Shown one piece after another: positions 10,417-20,459 of a DNA stretch of 60,830 bases; the stretch's first letter is position 1, and each line of letters begins with the position of its first letter. Source of the DNA: Nemertoderma westbladi (Eukaryota > Xenacoelomorpha > Nemertodermatida > Nemertodermatidae). Location: contig JAUCBJ010008883.1 of assembly GCA_032718475.1 (NCBI GenBank), forward strand, positions 1 to 60,830, read 5' to 3'. The translations under genes were made by a program, and so were the position numbers. The notes under the pieces are model-generated. The model worked only from the letters and a program-made list of their open reading frames with translations. It was not told where the DNA came from and searched no databases.

Positions 10417-12525
10417 TGTTGTGTCCTCTACGGTAGGGACTACCCTACAGCCTACAAATCTACTAATACGAAGCTATAGAATATCTCTATCTGTAAAGTC
10501 CAGTAGTATACCGCTTACCAGATCCTAGTAACGATGTATCTTACTGTAAGACTCTAGTAATGAAACGGGCTCGTACAGTATCTGACAACAAATCCCAGTC
10601 CAGGATATCTAAACAAACAGATACAATACACAAACTACTACTGGCGAGGAGCAGAGCCTGGTGTCTATTCTATGTACGTGGGCGGGTCTAATGCCTACGT
10701 ACTAGACAAAAGGATACATGTCCTCTAACCGGTATGGCAGATGTACAGTTACAGTAACAGACCAAACTCACGGGAAAACAATCCCCGCGCAGCGAATCCT
10801 AACTATCGCTGACAGTCCTAAATACAGTAACTTGCCGCGGTATGATTTATATGGTTTATATACGAGCTAGGTGGTTTACGGACCTAGCGTAACAATACTG
10901 CTGCGCAGAAAAACAACAGTTTAATAACGAAAATGAAATACTCCTTCTTGTCGTAACTAAATATCTGATCCTAATTTACAAATACAGATAAATTCTGCCT
11001 AAAATCTAAATTGCGCTATCTAGTAGGAACTCTAAGGGTAAATATGTTTTAGGGCGTGTGTGTGTGGGTGTGTTACAATAAAACAATTTTGGTGTATATC
11101 ATTTTACTAGGTTTTAGTAATTCTCTGACCGAAATAATACTGTGCGCTAGCTACTAAAATAAGCTAGTCGCGTTTTGTAGAACTTTATACTTACAAATGA
11201 CGTCAAAGCTCTCTCCTTCCTATCCACAACTCAACTGGGCAACCACGGTGTTAGTAACTACACCCGTGATCGGCACATATACCAGATTCTGGTTGTAAGA
11301 CAAGAAATAGGGATTAATTGCTACCGTACGTTAGCTGATCTGGTATACAAATTTGATTCTAGAACTCTGTTGCTGCGGTAGTTAGCAGCAATACCTATCA
11401 GTACGTGGCAAGGCGCGGTAGGATATTAATAAAACCTCCCTAGGCCAAGCGGTGTGCCGGTAGCAGAAATGCTCCTTGCCTGATCAAATAACTAACTTCA
11501 GGCGGGGGTAGGGTACTAATGTATGCTCTACAAAGCGAACCGGTACCAAACGGTCAGTACTACAAATCACTAAATTATGGAACATATGCTGTCCGTACCT
11601 AATGTGTACTCGCGTACTGACGAACGGCAATAATTCGCACCTGTGAGGTATACAGGTAACCCAGGGGTTCGTACTACTGACAAGGTGGGGTTCGGCCAAA
11701 ATATTGTTATTTGATCCTAAATTTGCGGCGTCCCAGGATGGCGTCACGCTTACCCTGATCTATAGGTCTTACGTCGGGCAAGGGCGTCAAACAAAGTCTT
11801 ACCTTCCTCATAACGCGGGCGCTGCATGGCAAGTGGAGTATTTCGAAGGGCGAAGGGGTGCGCGGTCTAAGCTAATGTGGGCGCTAGCGTGTTGTGGACA
11901 TCCTTTCCCTGCATTGCTGACGGCCTAACGGTCTAGGCGGCCATCTTCCTGATGCTTTGCTGTCCCAAAGTTGGACAAATGCAGAAAAACATGTTCAGAA
12001 GTTTATAGTATATTTACAGTTTACAAAGCTTTATCAAACAGAATTGCAAGGTTTCAACAAGAAACATAATAAATAGTATTTTCAAGTAAGTGTGTAGTGA
12101 ACTAGAAGTTAACTAATGATAGAGAGAGTGATAACCGAAGGCAAACCAGCCCTTTATATACTAAATCTGGGACATAGAATCTACTAGAACTTTCTAGAGT
12201 ATTCCATGGCAACACATTGGAGCAATAAGATATTCCATGCCCTATGATTGGCCCAACTCATCGTTCCATGTGTTGTACGCACCTCATTGGTTTGTTAAAT
12301 TGTATGAAATGAAAATAAATTGCCCCAAAATGCAAATTTCCCGACTATGTAATGCAACCAACGCCTTAACCATCTGACCACTACGCCACGAGATAAACTA
12401 GGGGTTTTATGTGTACTGATATGAGTAGGCATATTACATTACTGTAACTTAATCAAAATGCGTCGGATTTTCGAAAGTTTTTACGTTATACTACAAATGC
12501 TATCCCATAGTGAAATAATTCATCA
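10417..12525. mobile_element. Probable solo LTR, 2,109 bp, in the satellite array
   Basis: The insert starts TGTTGTGTCC, ends ATTCATCA, and is flanked on both sides by ATAAT (10,412-10,416 and 12,526-12,530). Neighbouring satellite units have a single ATAAT at the same place (AAATATAATGGAATACT), so the duplication is real. TG...CA ends and a 5 bp target duplication are LTR-retrotransposon hallmarks. No pol frame is present inside, hence a solo LTR or a very short non-autonomous LTR element. It is not similar to the BEL/Pao LTRs at 38,566 and 55,372. Orientation is unknown; an open frame at 11,704-11,928 (+) has no recognised homology. Confidence 0.75.
12338..12393 (-). other. tRNA-Ser/Leu-like A-box segment inside the solo LTR
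   Basis: Read on the minus strand, GTGGTCAGATGGTTAAGGCG followed by TTGGTTGCA strongly resembles the D-arm and anticodon-arm start of a long-variable-arm tRNA. A B box is not evident downstream, so this is not a functional tRNA gene. It may be a tRNA-derived fragment captured by the LTR or an internal Pol III-like box. Confidence 0.4.
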
Positions 12526-12860
12526 ATAATGGAATACTTAAAAGAAAATATAATTCACTATCATTTTTTCTTTAATTTAAATTTGCCCCAAATAGGTTGT
12601 TTGTGTCCTGTATAGGGTGTTTCTGTCCTGAATAGGGGAATACAGCTTGCCAAACACATTGTTGCTGAATAGGGTGTACATTTCTTATAATGATTTTAAA
12701 TAGTTTCTAAATGTAATGGAATACTCAAAAGAAAATATAATTCACTATCATAGCTTTAATTTAAATTTGTCACAAATAGCTTGTTTATGTCCCATATAGG
12801 GTGTTTGTGTCCCAAATGGCGTGTGACTTTCTCAAAATGATTTTACATAGTTTATAAAGA
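12526..12860 (+). repeat. Continuation of the left satellite array
   Basis: Resumes exactly where the solo LTR interrupted. It contains the divergent unit with TTGCCAA(A)CACATTGTTGCTG also seen near 6570, 8430 and 9720, then ordinary units up to the inversion point. Confidence 0.85.
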
Positions 12861-12884
12861 AAAAATATTTTTTTTATTATTCCA
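12861..12884. repeat. Inversion centre of the foldback element
   Basis: Array units read forward up to CATAGTTTATAAA and restart as their reverse complement (ATTATATTTATAAACTATG) after only an A/T-rich linker (GAAAAAATATTTTTTTT). The two arms therefore meet almost head to head with a loop of ~25-30 bp. Confidence 0.8.
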
Positions 12885-14804
12885 TTATATTTATAAACTA
12901 TGTAAAATCATTTTGAGAAAGTCATACGCTATTTGGGACACAAACACCCTATATGGGACACAAACACCCTATATGGGACATAAACAACCTATTTGGGATA
13001 AATTTAAATTAAAGCTATGATACTGAATTATATTTTCTTTTGAGTATTCCATTATATTTATAAACTATGTAAAATCATTTTGAGAAAGTCACACGCTATT
13101 TGGGACACAAACACCCTATATGGGACACAAACACCCTATATGGGACATAAACAACCTATTTGGGACAAATTTAAATTAAAGCTATGATAGTGAATTCTAT
13201 ATTCTTTTGAGTATTCCATTACATTTCGAAACTATTTGAAATCTATTATAAGCACTTCACACCCTTTACGGGACACAAACACCCTATATGGGACAAAAAC
13301 AACCTATTTGGGACAAATTGAAATTAAAGCTATGGTAGTGAATTCTATTTTCTTTTGAGTATTCCATTACATTTCGAAACTATTTGGAATCATTATAAGC
13401 ACTTCACACCCTATACCGGACACAAACACCCTATATGGGAAACAAACAACCTATTTGGGACAAATTTAAATTAAAGCTATGATAGTGGATTCTATTTTCT
13501 TTTCAGTATTTCCATTATATTTATAAACTATGTAAAATAATTTTGAGAAAGTCATACGCTATTTGGCACGCAAACACCCTATATGGGACAAAAACAACCT
13601 ATTTGGGACAAATTTAAATTAAAGCTATGATACTGAATTATATTTTCTTTTGAGAATTCCATGAGATTTAGAAACTAATTAAAATCATTTTGAGAAAGTA
13701 ACACGCTATTTGGGACACAAACACCCTATATGGGACACAAACAACCAATTTGGGACAAATTTAAATGAAAGCTATGATATTGAATTCTATTTTCTTTTGA
13801 GTTTTCCATTACATTTCGAAACTATTTGGAATCATTATAAGCACTTCACACCCTATACCGGACACAAACACCCTATATGGGACACAAACAACCTATTTGG
13901 GACAAATTTAAATTAAAGCTATGATAGTGGATTCTATATTCTTTTGAGTATTCCACTACATTTCGAAACTATTTGAAATCTATTATAAGCACTTCTCACC
14001 CTTTACGGGACACAAACACCCTATATGGGACAAAAACAACCTATTTGGGACAAATTGAAATTAAAGCTATGGTATTGAATTCTATATTCTTTTGAGTATT
14101 CCATGAGATTTAGAAACTAATTAAAATCATTTTTTGAAAGTAACACGCTATTTGGGACACAAACACCCTATATGGGAGAAAAATAACCTATTTGGGACAA
14201 ATTGAAATTAAAGCTATGATAGTGAATTCTATTTTCTTTTGAGTATTCCATTATATTTATAAACTATGTAAAATCATTTTGAGAAAAGTCACACGCAATT
14301 TGGGACACAAACACCCTATATGGGACACAAATAACCTATTTGGGACAAATTTAAATGAAAGCTATGATAGTGAATTATATTTTCTTTTAAGTATTCCATT
14401 ACATTTCGAAACTATTTGGAATCATTATAAGCACTTCACACCCTATACCGGACATAAACACCCTATATGGGACACAAACAACCTATTTGGGACAAATTTA
14501 AATTAAAGCTATGATAGTGGATTCTATTTTCTTTTGAGTATTTCCATTATATTTATAAACTATGTAAATTCATTTTGAGAAAGTCACACATAATTTGGGA
14601 CACAAACACCCTATATGGGACACAAACACGCTATATGGGACATAAACAACCTATTTGGGACAAATTTAAATTAAAGCTATGATGGTGAATTCTATATTCT
14701 TTTGGGTATTCCATTACATTTCGAAACTATTCGAAATCATTATAAGCACTTCACACCCTATACGGGACACAAACACCCTATATGGGACACAAACAACCTA
14801 TTTG
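12885..14804 (-). repeat. Inverted satellite array (right arm)
   Basis: The same ~148 bp unit and 20 bp subrepeats as 5266-10,416, but reverse-complemented (CAAACACCCTATATGGGACA). It is shorter (~1.9 kb versus ~5.5 kb on the left without the LTR), so array length has changed independently in the two arms. The 68-75 codon open frames here are a by-product of the repeat. Confidence 0.85.
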
Positions 14805-15509
14805 AGTCAAATTTAAGACTTATTAAGGACTATTTGGGATGAAGTTGAGTCTGGGGGAGGAGGTTGCGATATCACTAATTTGATTGTCATTTAATTATTA
14901 TTATACGAATGTATTTCGATTTATTATATGTGAATAAATTGCACCACATGAATAAATTGCACAATGAATAAATTTGCACAACATGAATAAATTGCACAAT
15001 ATGAACAAATTGCACAACATGAAATGAAATAACGTGACTATGGTGACACTATAGCCTATAATGCATCACAGTCTTACAGGCCATTTGCAAGGCACCCACA
15101 GTATATCTTTAACCATAACTAGGGAACATGTATTCCAAATGCCCTTATTTAGAATGGGAATTTCCACTGTACATATACCTCAACCAGCTCTTGTCCCAAA
15201 TACGTTGCTCTGTCCAGTATAGGTTGTTATAATGAGCCCCGGATTTGTAGCTGACACTTGGATTATATATCAGTGGAATTTTCCATTAACCTTTACATTA
15301 TATAGCCAATAAGGGAGATGCCTAACTTTAGGAATGTTGGTATTGGTTCGATGACGAGGAGTTGGCTCATATGATGATTTCATTGGATGCCCCTATATTG
15401 GACAGGTTGGAAATCATTACACAACGTATTTGGGACAGGTAGGAATAATAGAAAGCCCCATAGAAGTGAAGGGAAACACCCTATTCTGGACAATGATGTA
15501 GACACTACT
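14805..15509 (-). repeat. Right outer arm of the foldback element
   Basis: Reverse complement of 4585-5265. It includes the GGGGGAGGAGGTTGCGATATC block (left: near 5200-5222) and ends in GATGTAGACACTAC, the complement of the left terminus with one or two mismatches. Confidence 0.8.
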
Positions 15510-15890
15510 CAAAAAAATACCACGATAATACAGAAATAAGTATCCTGTCCCTGGTAGTACCTATTGAATCTTAAGTATTTTTATTGATACCATGTATTTA
15601 AAGTGCCCTATATCTGAATGTTTGTTGAATGACACTTCATAAATTTTTACTATTATTATTATACATGTCCTATCCATGGCATTAAACCGCGGCAAAAACT
15701 AGTGCAATTGGCATTGTCAAAAAATGCAATCATACCATCATTAGTACCTGTCTGAAGCCCATACCCTTTACAAAGCCACCACACTTTCTGGGGTTTCGAT
15801 AAAGATTTGCTCTCGTCGAGTGTGTCTAACAATAATGATGATGCTCGTGATTAATGATCATGCTCGTAAACTATCATTGAGGTACAACAA
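15510..15890. other. Unassigned spacer
   Basis: No repeat partner and no convincing frame. The AAAAAAATACC just outside the foldback end resembles the left outer flank. Confidence 0.35.
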
Positions 15891-16815
15891 CAACAAAAGT
15901 GATGATCCAGAGGCGATCCAGGGTGATGCAGATATGAATAGTGGCACTGATTCGCCACTAGCTGAAGATATTTCGATGATGGATTTCAAAATGGCGAAAC
16001 GAATGCTTCCATACCCCCATTCCTGGAGCGATTACCAGTTCCAGACCCAGTCATGATGCCACTAACAGCACCAAACCCAGTCCTGGAGCAATTACCAGCT
16101 GCAGACCCAGTCATGATGCCACTAACAGCACCAGACCCAGTCCTGGAGCCATTACCAGCTGCAGACCCATTCATGATGCCACTAACAGCACCAGACCCAG
16201 TCCTGGCAACAATAATGGCTCCAAACCCAGTCCTGCCAACAATAGAGGCTCCAGACCTAGTCCTGCCAACAATAATGGCTCCAGACCCCGGCTTAGCACC
16301 ACTACTGGCTTGAGACCCAGTACTGACGCCACGAACAGCTCTAAACGCAGTTCTGAAGCCACTAACAGCATCAGTCCCAGTCCTGCCAACCACCCAATAC
16401 TGACACCACTAACAGCTCTAAACCCAGTCATGATGCCACTAGCAGCATCAGACCCAGTCCTGGAGCCATTACCAGCTGCAGACCCAGTCATGATGCCACT
16501 AACAGCACCAGACCCAGCCAGTCCTGGCAACAATAATGGCTCCAAACCCAGTCCTGCCAACAATAATGGCTCCAGACCAAGTCCTGCCAACAATAATGGC
16601 GCCAGACCCAGTCTTAGCACCACTACTGGCTCAAGACCCAGTACTGACGCCACTAATGGCTTTAAACCCAGTCCTGCAAACAATAATGGCTCTAGACCCA
16701 GTCTTAATGCCATTACTGGCTCCAGACCCAGTACTGACGCCATCAACACTTCAAAACCCTGACCTAACGTCACTAACTGTTCCAGACCGAGTCCTGGCAC
16801 CATTACCACCATCAG
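15891..16815 (+). repeat. Coding-like 30 bp minisatellite (SRPSPANNNG-type repeat)
   Basis: A ~30 bp unit (CCAGACCCAGTCCTG plus a variable 15 bp) repeats about 28 times with drift. Because the period is a multiple of three, several frames on both strands stay open for 78-213 codons. One plus-strand frame reads repeats such as GSRPSPANNNGSRPS and ATNSTRPSPGAITS; another reads MMPLTAPDPVLEPLPAADP. The non-repetitive lead-in (15,891-16,050) includes an acidic stretch, and an acidic segment with SDDDDFEMPVP follows at ~16,850. It may be a low-complexity linker of a gene or element ORF lying just upstream of LINE B, or a non-coding minisatellite. Frame choice cannot be settled from sequence alone. 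Confidence 0.55.
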
Positions 16816-16989
16816 ATTAGGTTTGTGACAGCAATTCTACAATGATTTTCACTAGTGATGATGATGATTTTGAAATGCCGGTACCATTGTTTAAACATCT
16901 CAGTAGTCTAAATGAATCGTGACTGAAGTTCAAGATGAAGAATCTATTAAATGATATAAATAAGCGAAATGTGAACAAATTCATGTTCT
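16816..16989 (+). other. Acidic coding-like fragment downstream of the minisatellite
   Basis: A short frame around 16,847-16,920 reads TSDDDDFEMPVPLFKHLSSL and then stops. It may be the tail of the repeat-containing protein or unrelated. Confidence 0.25.
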
Positions 16990-17661
16990 TTTTCAAGATA
17001 ATTGGTGCCCAGCAGTGGTTCGTAAAGTATCTGGAAAAAGATTAAGAGTGGTTCTCGATAAACACGCGGACTTAATTAAACATTAGACGAAATAAGATAA
17101 CCAGGATGATATGGATGCGATAGCAAAGGAGATACTCGCTTTTCCATATAAAATGGATGTTGAATTCAATAAAACATAATAACTGGAACAATATAATAAA
17201 TAGAGATTCAGAACAGAAACTGCCAATCATTAAATACACTAACTATCATGCCAAAGCAAAGGTCAAAGGGTAAAGGTTTTTATTTCGGAAAGCCTCACCA
17301 AACGTCGTGCTGCGCTACTGAAGGAAGCCAAGGCGAAGGGTGGTATGCGTGCTCAGTCGACGGCCGAATCCTGGTATCAACTTCCTCGGGATCAATTCTT
17401 ACCATCAGCTCGAGGAAAGATATTGATCACTGGACCCCAAGTTCCACCATGTCACCTCCCACTGTTGGTAAATCAACAAGTCTGTGGTGTCGGCTAAATC
17501 TGAGACTAAGTCATCGTCGGGTTCTAAATCGAAGTCGGCTCCTAAGACGCAGTCTACTGCATGGATGGAAACAAAGTCTGACCCTAACCGTAAGTCGACT
17601 GCAGCATCTAAATCGAAGAAGAAGACAACTAAAGCGGATAATAACGCTCAGAGTGAGTAGC
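16990..17661 (+). pseudogene. LINE B ORF1 remnant
   Basis: Two overlapping frames each read part of a typical LINE ORF1 C-terminal region. The frame around 17,283-17,345 reads ISESLTKRRAALLKEAKAKG, a basic helix. The frame that continues downstream reads WYACSVDGRILVSTSSG, matching the usual 'W-x-x-DGRI' segment. The pair is therefore one ORF broken by a frameshift near 17,340. A Lys/Ser-rich tail (TKSSSGSKSKSAPKTQST region, ~17,500-17,660) follows in a third frame. Upstream, a frame reads RKVSGKRLRVVLDKHADLI (~17,017), probably more of the same ORF. The protein would bind the LINE RNA. It directly precedes the PHD/endonuclease part of the same element. Confidence 0.5.
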
Positions 17662-17839
17662 ACCATAACAGTGTCTACCTCAACCACTTACAGGGAATAA
17701 GTGTAGTTTAATACCCGTATGGTATTAATAGTGAAAGTTTTAAATTCATAATTATATAGTCAGGTAATTTATGGCTGTCCCAAGTATCAAAGTACCCAAA
17801 TTATCTATTAATCGTAATCCTATTTGTCACACTACCATT

Positions 17840-17965
17840 AAAACAAACCAATCTGCTATATTTTGTGAAATATGTGAGTGCTGAGTACATTCAAAGTGTA
17901 TTCGACCTTCTCTACAACGCGGTGATTATCGTTATTTCCAAAATATGCCGTTTACGATGCTCGTT
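17840..17965 (+). pseudogene. LINE B PHD-like zinc finger at ORF2 start
   Basis: Translation around 17,855-17,950 gives AIFCEICEC, then (after a stop) HSKCIRPSL. The C-x-x-C ... H-x-x-C spacing and following aromatic residues resemble the PHD-like finger found at the ORF1/ORF2 boundary of some CR1/Daphne-like LINEs. A nonsense codon replaces the residue before VHSKC. It lies in order between the ORF1 remnant and the endonuclease. Confidence 0.5.
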
Positions 17966-18219
17966 ATTATACTACCGTTTATGATGTTTGTAGATGACGA
18001 TGAATTTATTTTTACTATAATTAACTACCGATTTCCGGACACCATAGATATTTCTGCTTTAAACTCTACTTTTTTGAACCTTATAATTTAAAAGCCATTG
18101 GTATTAACGATTTCGACACATAATTCAACCCTGATGTGTATTTATATTCTGATTTTTCTAACATCAAAAATTGCACATACCACTTTTCAGATGATTTAAT
18201 GAAAAATTAAATAACGAAA

Positions 18220-18965
18220 ATTTATATGATTTGTCTTTACTTCACGTAAATTCAAGGAGCCTAACAGGCAACTTTGGGAACTTTACTTCATGTAAATTCA
18301 AGGAGCCTAACAGGCAACTTTGAGAACATAACTGCGTATATTATAAAACAACAAATATCAATAAAATTTGATGCTATATGAATTAGTGAGACATGGCTAA
18401 ATGCTTATAGCCACATAATCGGCAATTGTAATTTGGAAGGTTATAATTTTTTCAAAAAATTCGGGAATCAAAGCTGGGTGGGGGAGTTGGTCTTTACATT
18501 TAAGACACAATATCAGATATACCACGTGATGACCTTTCCAAGCTTCCGAGTAATGGAAATGGATTGTAATTACATTTATAGAAATTCCGCAAGAGAAAAG
18601 TAAAAATATCTTTATTGGTGTCATTTATCGACCCCCTGATCATTGCATTCAGGACAGCATCACGTCACTTTTCATCATATTACAAAAAATTACAGACGAG
18701 GGCAAAATTTGTTACCTTATGGGGGATTATAATATGGACTTACTTAAAGGTAGAACAGCATGCACCAACACGTGACTTTTTTAATTTAATGACTTCTCAT
18801 TGTTTTCATCCAACCATTTCTAAATCGACCCGACCCGTATCACAACTGCTACCTTAATTGATGACATATTTGTAAACACGCTTCCTACTTCTCTCGACTC
18901 TGGTATTTTTATATGTAATTTAACAGATCACCTACCCATATTTCTCCTTAGTAAATTTAACAGCA
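18220..18965 (+). pseudogene. LINE B apurinic-type endonuclease domain (degraded)
   Basis: Segments in changing frames follow the order of an exonuclease-endonuclease-phosphatase fold. LSLLHVNSRSLTGNF is the first strand with Asn, ISETWLN carries the catalytic Glu, and FIGVIYRPPD follows. CYLMGDYNMDLL is the D-x-N box, FHPTISKSTRP is next, and a TDHLPIF-like segment (~18,925) gives the terminal D-H. Several stops and frameshifts break it. Read together these are the target-nicking nuclease of a non-LTR retrotransposon, closely similar in layout to LINE C further on. It is not functional as it stands. Confidence 0.75.
18238..18333 (+). repeat. Local tandem duplication of ~49 bp in LINE B
   Basis: TTTACTTCACGTAAATTCAA...GGCAACTTTG is immediately repeated with one or two differences. 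It duplicates the first conserved strand of the endonuclease and by itself would disrupt the frame. Confidence 0.8.
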
Positions 18966-19034
18966 AACTTAGTATTAGCAAAAATTTGTATTACAGAGGC
19001 AATATTCTGAAAAAAATAGTACAATATTTAAGGA

Positions 19035-19435
19035 GAAACTCTCTAGCTTTGACTGGAACACCATGTTGCTGCTAGATAGTGACCATGACAATGCAAATGA
19101 TATGTACAATAAATTTGTAGCAATTTACTCAAAAATAAATAATGAGTGCTTTCCAATCAAACGAATAAAATTAGCAAATCCCAAAACACCATGGATATCG
19201 CATAATATATTAAAATGTATCAAGAAAAAAGACAGATTTTACCACGATTACCTCATCCATAAAAATGATAAAGCCTAAGAAAAATTTGTGAAATATCGCG
19301 ATGCACTGAAGACAATTATTCGAAGGTCTAAAATTAATTATTTTAATAAAGCCATGGACAGTAAAACTCGAACAGTGAAACAAATATGGCAATCTATAAA
19401 CCAAGTAATTAACCGCAAAGTCAACAAAACTTGGA
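19035..19435 (+). pseudogene. LINE B linker between endonuclease and RT
   Basis: Two frames (19,063-19,278 and 19,288 onward) read the linker that usually precedes the RT in this LINE group. They include KINNECFPIKRIKL, KTPWISHNILKCIKKKDRFY, RRSKINYFNKAMDSK and KQIWQSINQVINRK. A single stop (TAA at 19,276) separates them. Homology ends at ~19,435, where an inverted LINE A2 piece begins, so the RT of LINE B is absent. Confidence 0.7.
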
Positions 19436-20205
19436 CTGGTTGGACTGTAGCAACATATTACATACATCAGGTACACATATATATGTTGCCTTGGAATTCC
19501 CATCAAATGGGGCGATCATAACCTGGAATTTATAGATTCGATGTTGTTTAGGGTCTTAAGAGCAAATGGGCTTAGCAGAATTCCTACTCCTCCAATTGAT
19601 GCATTGGCCGAGTTTCTTACTGCTGAGCTTGTTACTAACGTCCATCCATTTCCAATGTCATTGTACTTCATGGCAGTGTCTTCATGACAAATCCGATGTC
19701 CATGGATGCAGATGATGTTGATGTTATATTCCATTGCCAGAACGACCATGTCATCCTGTTTGGTATGTGCAATGTATTTCCTAACTCGACTCATTAGTTT
19801 AGTATTATATACCTGGATCATCATCGGAACTCCAGTGAAACAATTGAATGCGCCGGAGATTAACTTATAGCATAATTAATTATTTGCGTATAAACAGCAA
19901 CAGTAACAATCATTCACCTCACAATTCACATAATAGTAACTTTTTGCACGCATTGTACACCACCCCTACCTGCACGGCACTCCCTGGCAATACATTGGGA
20001 TATAATACTAGCCACGCCATTGTCCAAAGTATTATTGTAACTTAACTTTTAATGCTGTAATTATACTACAATATACTGTGTACAATGTGAGTATCGGATT
20101 ACCAATTAAACAATACAATTTAAACAATTGTCTTCTTTAGTCTAAAATTCGCCACCCACTTTTATGGAATTTGGACCATCAGAACCGAAGTTTGAGCGAT
20201 TTTAG
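19436..20205 (-). mobile_element. LINE A2 5' end, inverted copy
   Basis: Reverse complement of 30,728-31,520: ~375 bp of 5' untranslated sequence plus the start of the endonuclease frame (19,516-19,824, reading MIQVYNTKLMSRVRKYIAHT). Both copies begin at the same CGCTCAAACTTCGG motif, which defines the element's 5' end. A ~20 bp insertion near 19,470 distinguishes this copy. The junction with LINE B at ~19,435 leaves the rest of A2 missing, consistent with a rearrangement or template switch. Confidence 0.8.
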
Positions 20206-20447
20206 TGAAAAAATATAATATAATATAATGTATAATATAAAATAAATAAAATTTTCTGTTTCTGAATCTATGCTTGCTTAAATTGCGGTTAGGTCAAATA
20301 ATATGGTATTTAGGCTGACTCTAGTGTAACCCAGTAGCGTAACTAGTTAGCGTTACAATTCTGGAATACCTAGTTAATTAGTTTGCAACTCCGTACGTTT
20401 TGAGTAAATGTAGTTTATGCTAGTATTTAGAACAAAATAAGGATTTC
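20206..20447. other. AT-rich spacer
   Basis: No feature recognised. Its right end contains one copy of the target duplication of the next LINE. Confidence 0.4.
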
Positions 20448-20459
20448 GTACGCTGCATA
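20448..20459 (+). repeat. Target-site duplication of LINE A copy 2
   Basis: GTACGCTGCATA here and again at 21,536-21,547, immediately flanking the LINE A insertion. Confidence 0.85.

Larger units (their letters stand above)
4585..15509. mobile_element. Giant foldback (long-TIR) element, ~10.9 kb
   Basis: The left outer arm (4585-5265) is the reverse complement of the right outer arm (14,805-15,509), with near-identity by eye. Between them are tandem arrays of a ~148 bp unit that run in one orientation from ~5266 to ~12,860 and in the opposite orientation from ~12,885 to ~14,804. This architecture (long inverted termini filled with tandem repeats, little or no unique centre) is that of foldback elements. 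No transposase frame was found, so any mobility would depend on enzymes supplied in trans. A solo LTR (10,417-12,525) is a later insertion; without it the element is ~8.8 kb. The exact termini are uncertain by a few bases. Confidence 0.8.

Noticed and set aside
13710-14506. Repeated 68-75 codon frames (GHKHPIWDTNN-type) in the satellite
   Set aside because: They arise from the tandem GTCCC subrepeats in one frame, begin anywhere, and lack any non-repetitive domain.
5266-14804. CRISPR array
   Set aside because: Periodic units could suggest it, but the units are ~148 bp satellites without unique spacers, in an evidently eukaryotic context.
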